This document shows, in pieces, positions 29,946 through 37,675 of a stretch of 64,000 nt of DNA. Under the pieces are notes generated by a model. That model searched no databases. It saw nothing but the letters and a program-made list of their open reading frames with translations, and was not told where the DNA came from. How positions within the stretch are numbered: position 1 is the stretch's first letter; each line of letters begins with the position of its first letter. The stretch is from Pseudomonas sp. MWU16-30317 (GTDB lineage Bacteria; Pseudomonadota; Gammaproteobacteria; Pseudomonadales; Pseudomonadaceae). The stretch covers positions 310,001 through 374,000 of the forward strand of contig NZ_JAIWJA010000002.1 of NCBI RefSeq assembly GCF_020515695.1, in the 5' to 3' direction. The translations under genes were made by a program, and so were the position numbers.

Positions 29946-30228
29946 GATTGCTTCGTAACTAATTAATTTTTATATAAAAAAACATGATAGTTACGATATT
30001 TCCTATGTTGTCAATGGCGTTGGCCATGGTGCTCAGTGCAAGCATCACTAGAAAAGCACATCGATACCATGTTCAGTTGGACAGTGCTGGTATGGTATCG
30101 AGTGTGCTCATCCGCGCAGAGGAAGTAATGGCTGGCGGGAGTTCTGATTCAGCAACAAGGGCGCAGCCCATGGCTAACACGATGTTTACTGACTGTGCGA
30201 AACGAAATAATCGCTTGATGCTGTGCGA
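29946..30228. other. AT-rich intergenic stretch with an inverted repeat
   Basis: This 283-base gap between the convergent guaA and the histidine kinase gene is clearly richer in A and T than its surroundings, especially 29955-30005. At 30056-30070 and 30092-30107 a 15-base arm (GCACA then TCGATACCAT) pairs with ATGGTATCGA-G-TGTGC around a 21-base loop. No convincing gene was found on either strand, and no T-tailed terminator. It marks the left edge of the accessory block. Confidence 0.6.
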
Positions 30229-31599
30229 TTATTCTTTTGCTGGAATTGATAACGTAGCCCTCAAACCTCCCTCTGTCCGGTTTACCAGTTCGATACGACC
30301 GTTCAAACGCATGGCGATTGTGTTGACGATGGTTAGCCCCAAACCGGCTCCTTGCGCCGTTCCACGGCTATAGAAACGCTCAAACAATCGCTCTCTACAT
30401 GACTCATCAATTCCCGGCCCTTGGTCGTCGACGGTCAAATGACAGAAGCCATCAGCCTGGTTCAGTTGCACAGCGATTACCCCGTGTTCGGGAGAGAAAT
30501 TGGCTGCGTTGGTGATCAGGTTGCTCAGCGCGATGTCGATGGCGGCAGGGTTGGCGAATACATAAAATGGCTGGTCGCTGACATCGAATATCAGTTCAAG
30601 CTTTTTGCTCAATAACCACGGCGCCAACTGCACGAGACTATTACGCACGGTTTCGCTGAGGTCGATGCGCTGTAGCGGTTGTGGATTGGGTTGGGGTTCC
30701 AGTCGCGCCATGGTCAGTAACTGGTTGACCAGTCGGCTGGTGCGATCAACGCCTGAGATGAGGAATTCCAGCGATTCTCGACGTTCCTGCTCTGTGCCTG
30801 CCTCCAGCAGGTTTTGCGCGTGCACCCGCAGCACGGCGAGTGGCGTACGCATTTCGTGGGCTGCGTCGGCAATGAAGCGTCGTTCGCGGCCAAGCACTTC
30901 TTGAATCTGCGCGAGCATGCGGTTGAGCGCCGCCTGCATGGGCTCTAGCTCGCTGGGCAACGGTGCCAGTTGCAATGGCTCAAGTGAGCCGCTGTGACGG
31001 GCACGCAGGGTCTCGGCCATGTTTGCCAAGGGCTTCAAGCCCCAGCCTATAGCGAGCCAGACCATCGCCGCGAGCAGCAAACTGCCGACGATGTTCGGCC
31101 ATAACGTATGACGCACGATGCGGTCGACCAGATCCGCGCGCACATCATCGCGCTCGCCAACCCAGATGCGCATGCCGTTTTGTGGGTCTTCAAGGAGGAA
31201 TGCGCGCCAATGACGATGGTTCAAATCCACCACATCACTGAAACCCGGTTGCGTCGGGGGTGAGCCGAAGGACGGCGCGCTGGCAGTGTGCACCAATACC
31301 TCACCGTCAGGGTTCCATACCTGAAAAGCAATTTTCCGTTCGTAAGGATGACCATCGCCGCGCGGCACCGCTTCGCCCAGTGCGGTATTGAAGGCCCGGT
31401 ACAGTTCGGCGTGCTGCTTGCTCGCCAACGGCATGCGCATCACGCCTTGCAATAAGCGCGCGTTCTGCGCCAGTTGAGCATCGTAAACCTCGGCGATTTC
31501 ATGATTGCTATCGTGCAGGTTAAAGGTGCTCAGCACTGCCAGACCGGCAAGCAGCAGGCCAATGATCAGTGTCAATGTGCGGCGGCGTATCGATGTCAT
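30229..31599 (-). CDS. Sensor histidine kinase, QseC/PmrB type
   Basis: A 456-residue membrane kinase. Two membrane helices (about 8-26 and 168-188) bracket a periplasmic sensor of about 140 residues like the QseC N-terminal domain. A short HAMP-like linker, the H box with His248 (ADAAHEMRTPLAVLR), an N box (NLITNAANFSPE) and G boxes (DQGPGI, GAGLGLTIV) follow. The gene is last in the seven-gene operon and overlaps the response regulator stop by one base. The signal is unknown. Its place at the end of a biosynthetic operon suggests that it senses the pathway product or the condition the product answers. Confidence 0.88.
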   Translation of the reverse strand: MTSIRRRTLTLIIGLLLAGLAVLSTFNLHDSNHEIAEVYDAQLAQNARLLQGVMRMPLASKQHAELYRAFNTALGEAVPRGDGHPYERKIAFQVWNPDGEVLVHTASAPSFGSPPTQPGFSDVVDLNHRHWRAFLLEDPQNGMRIWVGERDDVRADLVDRIVRHTLWPNIVGSLLLAAMVWLAIGWGLKPLANMAETLRARHSGSLEPLQLAPLPSELEPMQAALNRMLAQIQEVLGRERRFIADAAHEMRTPLAVLRVHAQNLLEAGTEQERRESLEFLISGVDRTSRLVNQLLTMARLEPQPNPQPLQRIDLSETVRNSLVQLAPWLLSKKLELIFDVSDQPFYVFANPAAIDIALSNLITNAANFSPEHGVIAVQLNQADGFCHLTVDDQGPGIDESCRERLFERFYSRGTAQGAGLGLTIVNTIAMRLNGRIELVNRTEGGLRATLSIPAKE

Positions 31600-32258
31600 C
31601 AGCGCTCCTCCACTAGATAGCCCACACCCCGAATGGTACGGATCAGATCAGTAGAGAACTTTTTGCGCAGGTGATAGATGTGGACTTCCAGAGTGTTACT
31701 TTCCGCTTCTTCACTCCAGCCATAGAGCAGTTGAATCAGCTGATCTCGAGTCATCACCCGGCCCGGAGGTGACAGCAGTTCATGCAACAACTGATACTCC
31801 TTGGGCGTCAGTGCTACGGGATGGCCCTGGTAGCTGACCTGCTGGGTGCGGGGGTTGAGGATGATACCGGCATGTTCGATCAGAGCTTGCGCGCGGCCGG
31901 CACTGCGCCGCAACAACGCTCGCAATCGCGCCTTGAGTTCGGCCAGGTCGAACGGTTTGATCAGGTAGTCGTCGGCACCGGCATCCAGCCCTGCGATGCG
32001 ATCTTCGGTTGCATCGCGGGCGGTGAGAATCAACACCGGCAGGTTCGAGCCGCTATCGCGCAGGCGCCGCAGTACTTCTAGACCGTCCATGCGTGGCAAG
32101 CCGAGATCCAGTACAGCGACATCGAACGTTTCGCTGAGCAGGGCATGCAGCGCGCTGCTGCCGTCCTTGAGCCAATCGACCGTGTATCCCTCGCGCCCCA
32201 GCGCTTGATGGATGCCTTCACCTAGCGCCACATCATCCTCAATCAGTAATACACGCAC
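31599..32258 (-). CDS. OmpR-family response regulator, QseB/PmrA type
   Basis: A 219-residue regulator with a receiver domain (phosphoacceptor Asp51 in VLDLGLPRMDG, switch Lys in YLIKPFDL) and a winged-helix DNA-binding domain (SNTLEVHIYHLRKKF, TIRGVGYLV). It begins 12 bases after the TPR gene and overlaps the kinase gene by one base. Boxes resembling the PmrA/QseB target (YTTAAK-N5-YTTAAK) lie in the promoter region of this operon at 36577-36638, so autoregulation is likely. Confidence 0.9.
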   Translation of the reverse strand: MRVLLIEDDVALGEGIHQALGREGYTVDWLKDGSSALHALLSETFDVAVLDLGLPRMDGLEVLRRLRDSGSNLPVLILTARDATEDRIAGLDAGADDYLIKPFDLAELKARLRALLRRSAGRAQALIEHAGIILNPRTQQVSYQGHPVALTPKEYQLLHELLSPPGRVMTRDQLIQLLYGWSEEAESNTLEVHIYHLRKKFSTDLIRTIRGVGYLVEER

Positions 32259-32270
32259 GAGGACTCCTGG

Positions 32271-32915
32271 TCAGTCGGTTTTCTTGTTGACGTCTACCAG
32301 CAGAGTGGCGATCTCTTTGCGGCGTCCGGCATCTGCCGTTTCACGGCCGGGACGCGGCGCCGCTTGCTGGGCTTTTTGCAGCGCTGCTTTTGCTTCAGCG
32401 TAGCGTTTCTGACGGTAGAGGTGATCGCCCCAGAAGTACAGGCTGTCGATGCCGTCGGGGTTGAGTTGCAGCGCCTGCTTGAGCAACTGTTCAGCTTTGT
32501 CGCTATCACCGAAACTGATGGGCCAGCCGGGCACACGATCATACAACGCCGCCAGGCTGGTATAGGCCGAGCCTTGCAGAGCCTTGGGGTCGAGGGTCAG
32601 GGACTTTTCCAGGTCGGCCTTGGCTTCCTTGGCTTTTCCCAGCGCTCCGAGTCCGCCTTCGGCACCGGCCCAGCTGCTGGTGACAATGCCTTTCCAGATC
32701 CAGGCTTCGGCCACCGCCGGGCGCTGCGCAGTGAACGCCTGGGTTTCGCTGGACAACTGCTCGAACGCGGCGGCGCGCTGTTTTTCAGCCACTTCATATT
32801 GGATGTGCGCCCAGGTTTGTTGAATGCTGCTCAGGCGTTGCTGGTCGGCGGCCTCCAGCGCCCAGACGCTTTGGCTGAGGGTTGCGATCAACAGGCACGC
32901 GAAGATTTTTTTCAT
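32271..32915 (-). CDS. Periplasmic TPR-repeat protein of unknown role
   Basis: A 214-residue exported protein. A signal peptide ends near residue 19 (VWA-LEAADQQ). The body is helical with TPR-like repeats, clearest at LKQALQLNPDGIDSLYFWGDHLYRQ... in the last 80 residues. TPR folds usually hold partner proteins, so it may act as a scaffold for the other products of the operon. Its start overlaps the dehydrogenase stop by four bases (ATGA). I do not recognise a named family. Confidence 0.75.
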   Translation of the reverse strand: MKKIFACLLIATLSQSVWALEAADQQRLSSIQQTWAHIQYEVAEKQRAAAFEQLSSETQAFTAQRPAVAEAWIWKGIVTSSWAGAEGGLGALGKAKEAKADLEKSLTLDPKALQGSAYTSLAALYDRVPGWPISFGDSDKAEQLLKQALQLNPDGIDSLYFWGDHLYRQKRYAEAKAALQKAQQAAPRPGRETADAGRRKEIATLLVDVNKKTD

Positions 32916-33721
32916 GGTTTGAGAGTCTCGTTGTCGGATTTTTCGCTGAAGCGCCGGATCAGGGGCAGCTGCTTTCGCAGACCTCGATCGACAAGATGCG
33001 GGAGCAAATTGTTGAGTCGCACAAAGAAGCGTTCGGGCCAGCCCAGGTACAAGTCGCGGCGGTCACCGGCAATTGCATGGATCACCGCCGAGGCCACGGT
33101 TTGCGGGTCATCGACATTGGCCTTGAGCGCATCGTTCAGGGCTTGCGCCGCCGCGCTGTTCATCGACGTGCGGGTTGCCCGCGGTGCGACGTAGAGCACA
33201 TTGACCCGGGTGTCGGCCAGCTCTCGGCGCAACGCTTCGGAAAACCCGCGCAGGGCAAACTTGGTCGCGCAATAGCTGGCGTAACCGGCATAGCCGATCG
33301 AGCCATAGGTCGAGCCGACGTTGACTACCATGGCGCTATCGGCCTGCTTGAGTAGCGGCAGCAATAGCTTGGTCAGGCAAATCGGCGCGTTGATATTCAA
33401 CGCGAGCATCGCATTGATATCACTGTCGTCGAGCTGTTCGAGCATGGCGAAGTGATTCACCCCAGCAGCGTTGATCAACAGATTGACTCCGCCAATTTCT
33501 TCGGCGGCGGCGAGTACTTTGCGTTGGTCGCTTGGCAGTGTCAGGTCAGCTGCGACCCAGCACAGGGCCTCAGGGTAGCGTTTGAGCAGCGAGGCCAAGG
33601 CTTCCTGATGCCGCGCCACGGCCAATACCCGCGCACCGGCGGCGCACAAGGCTTCGGCGATAGCCATGCCGATTCCGCCACTGGCACCGGTCAAGACCAC
33701 GCGCGCGTTACGCAGCTGCAT
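32912..33721 (-). CDS. Short-chain dehydrogenase/reductase
   Basis: A 269-residue classical SDR that would reduce or oxidise a carbonyl/hydroxyl group with NAD(P)H. The cofactor motif TGASGGIG is at 11-18, NAAG at 84-87, and the catalytic Ser137, Tyr150 and Lys154 (YCATK) are intact. A basic C-terminal extension (about 225-269, with WPERFFVRLNNLLP) is longer than in soluble reductases and may touch the membrane. The ATG at 33721 is preferred over an upstream in-frame start because it gives the normal Rossmann N-terminus. The gene overlaps the oxidase gene by 14 bases. Confidence 0.88.
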   Translation of the reverse strand: MQLRNARVVLTGASGGIGMAIAEALCAAGARVLAVARHQEALASLLKRYPEALCWVAADLTLPSDQRKVLAAAEEIGGVNLLINAAGVNHFAMLEQLDDSDINAMLALNINAPICLTKLLLPLLKQADSAMVVNVGSTYGSIGYAGYASYCATKFALRGFSEALRRELADTRVNVLYVAPRATRTSMNSAAAQALNDALKANVDDPQTVASAVIHAIAGDRRDLYLGWPERFFVRLNNLLPHLVDRGLRKQLPLIRRFSEKSDNETLKP

Positions 33722-34382
33722 GTTCAATCTCCGGGTCACGAGGCAGGCCGCGAAACATGTCGGTGTACAGTCGGTACACGACTTTTGAAGCATGAATCAC
33801 TGCCGCTCGATCCTCAGGATCTTCCAACTGGTTCATCAGGCGGCGATAGGTTTGCATGTGTTCGATGTCGAGCGAACCATGAGAGCTCAGGTAACTGAAG
33901 GCGGTTTCCGGCAACGCCAGGCGCTCCCGAATGCTCCCTGCCGCGTGTGTGGCCAGGGCGATGCTGGTGCCTTCGAGGACATTGACCATGCCGAACAGAC
34001 CCACCGGGTTGCCTCGGGCGATCAGGTCATAAAGGAAGCTCACCATTAGCTCAATCGGAAGCGAAGGCTCGCCATCATGCACGGCTTTGCGATCACCTCC
34101 GCAGGCTGCAATGTCGTTGAGCACCCACTGTTCGTGGCCGTATTCGTCTTCAATGTACTCGCACACAGCTTTGCGCAACCATTCCAGACGCGTCGGCAAA
34201 CGTGCACCGCACGCCATCATCAACGGCACGGTGTGGCGCACGTGATAGTAGGCCTGTGCGAGAAAAGCCCGATAGCTATCGAGGCTTACCTTACCTTGCA
34301 ACGCATCGAGGATGATCGGCAGATTGAACAGCTCGCGGCGTTCATGCTGTGTGGCTTCTTGCAGGGTGTCGAAAAAACTCAT
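33708..34382 (-). CDS. Heme-oxygenase-like diiron oxidase (TenA/UndA/CADD-like)
   Basis: A 224-residue all-helical protein of the heme-oxygenase-like fold. Candidate metal ligands stand in the order of the HDO group: Glu80 and His83 (EDEYGHEQW), Glu137 (NVLEGTS), and Asp172 and His175 (HGSLDIEHMQTYR). This matches, as I recall it, the E-x-x-H, IEG and D-x3-H pattern of UndA, which turns fatty acids into terminal alkenes. Other HDO enzymes oxidise amines or cleave C-C bonds. The substrate here is unknown. It could instead be a thiaminase II relative, but the ligand set and the flanking AMP ligase argue for oxidation of an activated acid. Start overlaps the ligase stop by four bases. Confidence 0.8.
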   Translation of the reverse strand: MSFFDTLQEATQHERRELFNLPIILDALQGKVSLDSYRAFLAQAYYHVRHTVPLMMACGARLPTRLEWLRKAVCEYIEDEYGHEQWVLNDIAACGGDRKAVHDGEPSLPIELMVSFLYDLIARGNPVGLFGMVNVLEGTSIALATHAAGSIRERLALPETAFSYLSSHGSLDIEHMQTYRRLMNQLEDPEDRAAVIHASKVVYRLYTDMFRGLPRDPEIEHAAA

Positions 34383-35860
34383 GATGCGGATTCCTCTCGG
34401 ACAACGGATTCGGTCAATTGGGCGTGGTACTGCGCGACAATGGCATCGCGGCGTGGGCGGCCATTGGCAGTTAGATAGCCATTGGCGGCGGTGAAGGGTT
34501 GCGGCAGGCGGGTCCACTGATGCACCTGGGCGTAATCGGGCAACGCCTCGTTGGCTTCGGCGACAGCAGCGGCTAGTTCGGCATCGGTGCAGTCCGGGCG
34601 ATGCGGCCAGAGCAGGGCGTGATTGCGCGGCAAGGACTCGCCGTAAACAAACGCCTGGGCGATGTGGCGGCGCTGGGTCAGCTCGGACTCGACCCATTCC
34701 GGGTTGACGTTGCGCCCGTAACTGGTGACGAACTGATGCTTCTTGCGGCCCTTGAGATAAAGAAAACCTTCCGGGTCGAACTCGCCCAGGTCGCCGCTCG
34801 GCCACCACTCATCGGCGTACGGTGCGTCTCCTAGATAGCCGAGCAACGTCGAGCCCTTGATTAGCACTTCACCGTCTTCGGCCAACCGCACTTCGACATG
34901 GGGCAGCGGTCGACCGACACTGCCGGGTCGGAGTGCGCCGGGGCGGTTGAGGCACACCACTGACGCGCATTCGGACAAACCGTAACCTTCAAAAACTGGT
35001 AAGCCGACCCGTTGCGCACGGTCCAGCAAATCTTTGGAAACTCGTGCACCACCAACCGCAGCAAAGCGCAGAGTTTGCGGGGCGAAGGCTTTCTGTTCGG
35101 CGGCGCTGACCAGCATCAGTAACAGCTGTGGCACCAGAATAAGGCTATGCGGCGCACGCCCGGCGAGATAACCCAGCAGGTGCGGAATATCGACGCCACT
35201 GGCGCCCTGAATGCCGAGGGTTTTCTGGCTCGGCAAACTGAGCATCGCACCGGCATACAGCGCGGCATAACAGCCTAGGTTCTCCAGCAGTATCGCCAAC
35301 GGTAGTAGCGCCAAGTGATGCTGCGGCCGGGTGGTTTCGCTCGCCTGATCCAGCTCTCGTGCGACCCGCAGCAAGCTGTCGGCACTCAGGCAAACACCTT
35401 TCGGCGTACCGGTGGTGCCGGACGTGAAGGTCAGTTTGGCGGTGCCAATCGGCATGTGTCTTTTGCTGGTAAAGGCGCGGCACCAGAACTCGCCGCGTTG
35501 CTCATAGCCCGCAGCGCGCAGTTCGGGGTCCAGCTCCGGTTCGGCAATCACGCGTTCGGCCTGACTCTGCTCCAAGCAATGGGCGCGTTGTGCCGCGCTG
35601 AAAAACGGCGGCAGCGTCACGCAGGTCAACCCTTCGAACAACACCGCCAGATCCCAGAGCATTGCGTCGACGCCGTTGTCCAGCGCCAAGGCGACGACTT
35701 CCACCTGCTCATCGCGCAGGCGCTCCTGGCGATACAGCACTTCTGCATACAGGGTGGCGTAATCGAGTTTCAGCGTATCGCCCCACAGCGCGGTCGCGCT
35801 GTCATTGCTCCGGGCATGCTCACGCAAGGTTTCCTGAAAGCGTTGCAGTTCAAGCGACAT
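34379..35860 (-). CDS. AMP-forming acyl/aryl ligase (ANL family)
   Basis: A 493-residue adenylating enzyme expected to activate a carboxylic acid as acyl-AMP and perhaps pass it to CoA. The phosphate loop TSGTTGTPKG is at 146-155, the GYGLSE motif at 292-297, and the ribose-binding SGDLGEFD at 355-362. The C-terminal motif reads NGRPRR (466-471), where NGKxxR or TxKLKR is usual, so the catalytic lysine of the adenylation step appears to be Arg. The ATG at 35860 was chosen because it gives a normal N-terminus and an 11-base overlap with the gene before; a longer in-frame reading lies inside that gene. Confidence 0.85.
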   Translation of the reverse strand: MSLELQRFQETLREHARSNDSATALWGDTLKLDYATLYAEVLYRQERLRDEQVEVVALALDNGVDAMLWDLAVLFEGLTCVTLPPFFSAAQRAHCLEQSQAERVIAEPELDPELRAAGYEQRGEFWCRAFTSKRHMPIGTAKLTFTSGTTGTPKGVCLSADSLLRVARELDQASETTRPQHHLALLPLAILLENLGCYAALYAGAMLSLPSQKTLGIQGASGVDIPHLLGYLAGRAPHSLILVPQLLLMLVSAAEQKAFAPQTLRFAAVGGARVSKDLLDRAQRVGLPVFEGYGLSECASVVCLNRPGALRPGSVGRPLPHVEVRLAEDGEVLIKGSTLLGYLGDAPYADEWWPSGDLGEFDPEGFLYLKGRKKHQFVTSYGRNVNPEWVESELTQRRHIAQAFVYGESLPRNHALLWPHRPDCTDAELAAAVAEANEALPDYAQVHQWTRLPQPFTAANGYLTANGRPRRDAIVAQYHAQLTESVVREESAS

Positions 35861-36527
35861 GGCAGGCTCCTTCAGTCGGGGTCGGCAAACCCAGGCGGCT
35901 GAACAGGCCGCTATTGCGTAGGTGGACGAACCCGGCGCGGATGTCGCCGACGTGCACCCATGGTTTACTCTCGTAATAACTGCCCCAATGTTGACGCTCG
36001 TCACCCAGTCGATCCGGATCAGCGGCGCACAATGTCACGGGTTTCAGGCCGAGACGACGGAAGCTGTTAACCAGTCCGATATTGCCGGTGAACGTCACCC
36101 ATTCCAGGCCACCCATGGCCAGCAGATAGGTGATGGCGATGATGCTCAGGCGCGCGCTGCCGGTATCGCTAGCCGCCAGATTGCCAACCTCGACAATGGC
36201 ATTTCGGTCTACCGCGTGATCAGCGGCCGCGCTAATCAATGGCTCGATCGGCTCCTCCAGATACCGCTCCAGAAATAGCGTCTCAAGGTGCGCGCGACGC
36301 ACACCGGCCACTGCGCACAACTGGCCCTCACCGTTGTGCATGCCGAACAGCTCGGGCATGAAGTGGCGGATGTCGGCGCCGTGGGCCTTGTGGAAACGCT
36401 GCTGGATAAAGTCTTCGAACGTCGCTCGCAAAGCGTCGTTCGGCAAAGCACCAGCCAAGGTTAACGGTGACGTTTCAGCTTGGCCAAAATGCAAGGGCAG
36501 GGGGATGTTCCAGTCGAAATCGAGCAT
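35850..36527 (-). CDS. Thermostable hemolysin family protein (T_hemolysin, acyltransferase-like fold)
   Basis: A 225-residue protein resembling the Vibrio delta-VPH 'thermostable hemolysin' family, to which I assign it from motifs such as RHFMPELFGM, GVRRAHLETLFLERYLEEPIE and the IVEVGNLAA core at 111-119. That core recalls the acyl-homoserine-lactone-synthase/GNAT fold, so an N- or O-acyltransferase role is possible; lysis of cells is a historical label. No signal peptide is seen, which argues against a secreted toxin. The ATG at 36527 has GAGG/AAGG upstream; an upstream TTG (36569) lacks a good site. It is the first gene of the operon. Confidence 0.75.
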   Translation of the reverse strand: MLDFDWNIPLPLHFGQAETSPLTLAGALPNDALRATFEDFIQQRFHKAHGADIRHFMPELFGMHNGEGQLCAVAGVRRAHLETLFLERYLEEPIEPLISAAADHAVDRNAIVEVGNLAASDTGSARLSIIAITYLLAMGGLEWVTFTGNIGLVNSFRRLGLKPVTLCAADPDRLGDERQHWGSYYESKPWVHVGDIRAGFVHLRNSGLFSRLGLPTPTEGACHVA

Positions 36528-36576
36528 GGGCCGAACGCCTTCCTCAATGAGATTGAGCGAAGTATCCAAGCCATTT

Positions 36577-36593
36577 CTTAACGAAGTCTGAAG
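36577..36593 (+). promoter_or_regulatory. PmrA/QseB-like box 1
   Basis: CTTAAC-GAAGT-CTGAAG has the two half-sites and five-base spacer of the PmrA/QseB-type consensus YTTAAK-N5-YTTAAK, with two departures. It lies 50 bases upstream of the first operon gene. Confidence 0.55.
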
Positions 36594-36621
36594 GTGAAAG
36601 AGGAATAACCTTTGGGTCGAT

Positions 36622-36638
36622 CTTCAGACTCTCTTAAG
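36622..36638 (-). promoter_or_regulatory. PmrA/QseB-like box 2, opposite orientation
   Basis: On the minus strand this reads CTTAAG-AGAGT-CTGAAG, nearly the same as box 1, which points the other way 45 bases off (centre to centre). The pair forms an inverted arrangement between the seven-gene operon and the cytochrome b561 gene, so one regulator could act on both. Confidence 0.6.
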
Positions 36639-36716
36639 GCAGGACGAGCAGGGTTACGCAGCCGGTTCAAGGAAACCGGATCAACGGTCCCTCACAACAA
36701 TCAACAGGCGCTTCTT

Positions 36717-37265
36717 ATGACCAGCGACACCTCCGTGACCCGATATGGAAAACTTTCAATAGCCCTGCACTGGCTGATGCTCTCCCTGTTCGTCGGGGTA
36801 TATGCCTGTGTTGAAATCAAGGGTTATCTGCCCAAAGGCAGCGAAGCGCGGGGTTTGCTCATGGGCTTGCACGGCTTGTTTGGTACAACCATCTTCGCCC
36901 TGGTGTGGGTTCGCCTGGTCGGGCGCCTGAGCCCAAGACCACCAATCACCCCAAAACCACCGGCTTGGCAGACCGCTATCGCGCATCTGACACACCTTGC
37001 GCTGTACGGGCTGATGATCGCAACGCCCATCCTCGCCTGGCTGATGCTCGCCGCTGGCGATAAGCCATTTCCGTACTTTGGCTTTCACGTGCCGGCACCG
37101 GTAGCCATTGCCCCGGACTTCGCCAAACAGCTCAAGTACTGGCATGAGCTGGTTGGCACTACAGGATATTGGTTGATCGGTTTGCACGCTGTGGCGGGGC
37201 TGTTTCATCACTATTGGGTGAAGGACAATACGCTGGATAGGATGTTGTTTGAACGAAATTCATGA
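36717..37265 (+). CDS. Cytochrome b561 family membrane protein
   Basis: A 182-residue four-helix membrane protein of the CybB/YodB type that shuttles electrons, probably superoxide or quinol linked. Helices run about 16-34, 45-63, 90-112 and 145-165. Candidate heme ligands are His18 (ALHWLM), His45 (GLHGLFG), His141 (YWHELVG) and His155 (GLHAVAG). It diverges from the seven-gene operon and shares its boxes, so it may be regulated with it and could supply electrons to the diiron oxidase; that link is inference. The ATG at 36717 is the start that gives TRYGKLSIALHW. Confidence 0.85.
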   Translation: MTSDTSVTRYGKLSIALHWLMLSLFVGVYACVEIKGYLPKGSEARGLLMGLHGLFGTTIFALVWVRLVGRLSPRPPITPKPPAWQTAIAHLTHLALYGLMIATPILAWLMLAAGDKPFPYFGFHVPAPVAIAPDFAKQLKYWHELVGTTGYWLIGLHAVAGLFHHYWVKDNTLDRMLFERNS

Positions 37266-37389
37266 AGGACAGCTGTTGGCCGATTTCTGTCAGTCTTCAC
37301 AGCCAGTACCGGCCAGAAGCTGACGGATTTGTAGGAGTCGGAGCAGGCTATTCTTGACGCTGAGGGCATTTGCGAACTAGGGGCGATTG

Positions 37390-37524
37390 ATGAAAGACCG
37401 TAGTCACGATGAGGCAATGGCAGAGCTTTTCCAGGTCGATCCGTCTTTTGCGGCGGATCTGCTGGCCGAGGTTGTTCGTGATGGGAATGCGGGTGAGTTG
37501 GCCATTACCCTTAAGCCCGCTTAG
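37390..37524 (+). pseudogene. Remnant of an addiction-module antidote/HTH regulator gene
   Basis: A 44-codon ORF (MKDRSHDEAMAELFQVDPSF, then AADLLAEVVRDGNAGELAIT) matches, from memory, the N-terminal part of the HigA-like 'putative addiction module antidote' family of about 100 residues. The DNA-binding helix-turn-helix half is missing: the frame runs into TLKPA and a stop inside a terminator hairpin. No toxin gene is recognisable upstream in 37266-37389. It may be a decayed toxin-antitoxin locus or a small protein in its own right. Confidence 0.55.
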
Positions 37525-37540
37525 TTGCGGGCTTTTTGCT
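37514..37540 (+). terminator. Rho-independent terminator overlapping the antidote remnant
   Basis: AGCCCGC pairs with GCGGGCT around TTAGTT, followed by TTTTTGC. The stop codon of the 44-codon ORF lies in the loop. Confidence 0.85.
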
Positions 37541-37675
37541 TTCTCGATGGAGTATTTTCAACATTACTGGCACTGGGCTATAGCACACTTGCACTATAGC
37601 GAAGCCAACCCCCGCTCCTTAAGCTGAGCGAGCATAAATATAAAACTCTGCTGAAAACACATGCAAGGTAACCTC

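Noticed and set aside
29984..30373. Plus-strand ORF of 129 codons with a hydrophobic N-terminus
   Set aside because: Its last 145 bases lie antisense inside the well-supported histidine kinase gene, it has no ribosome-binding site, and it reads through the inverted repeat.
37211..37417. Minus-strand ORF of 68 codons after the b561 gene
   Set aside because: It overlaps the end of the b561 gene and the antidote remnant, and looks like translated intergenic repeat.
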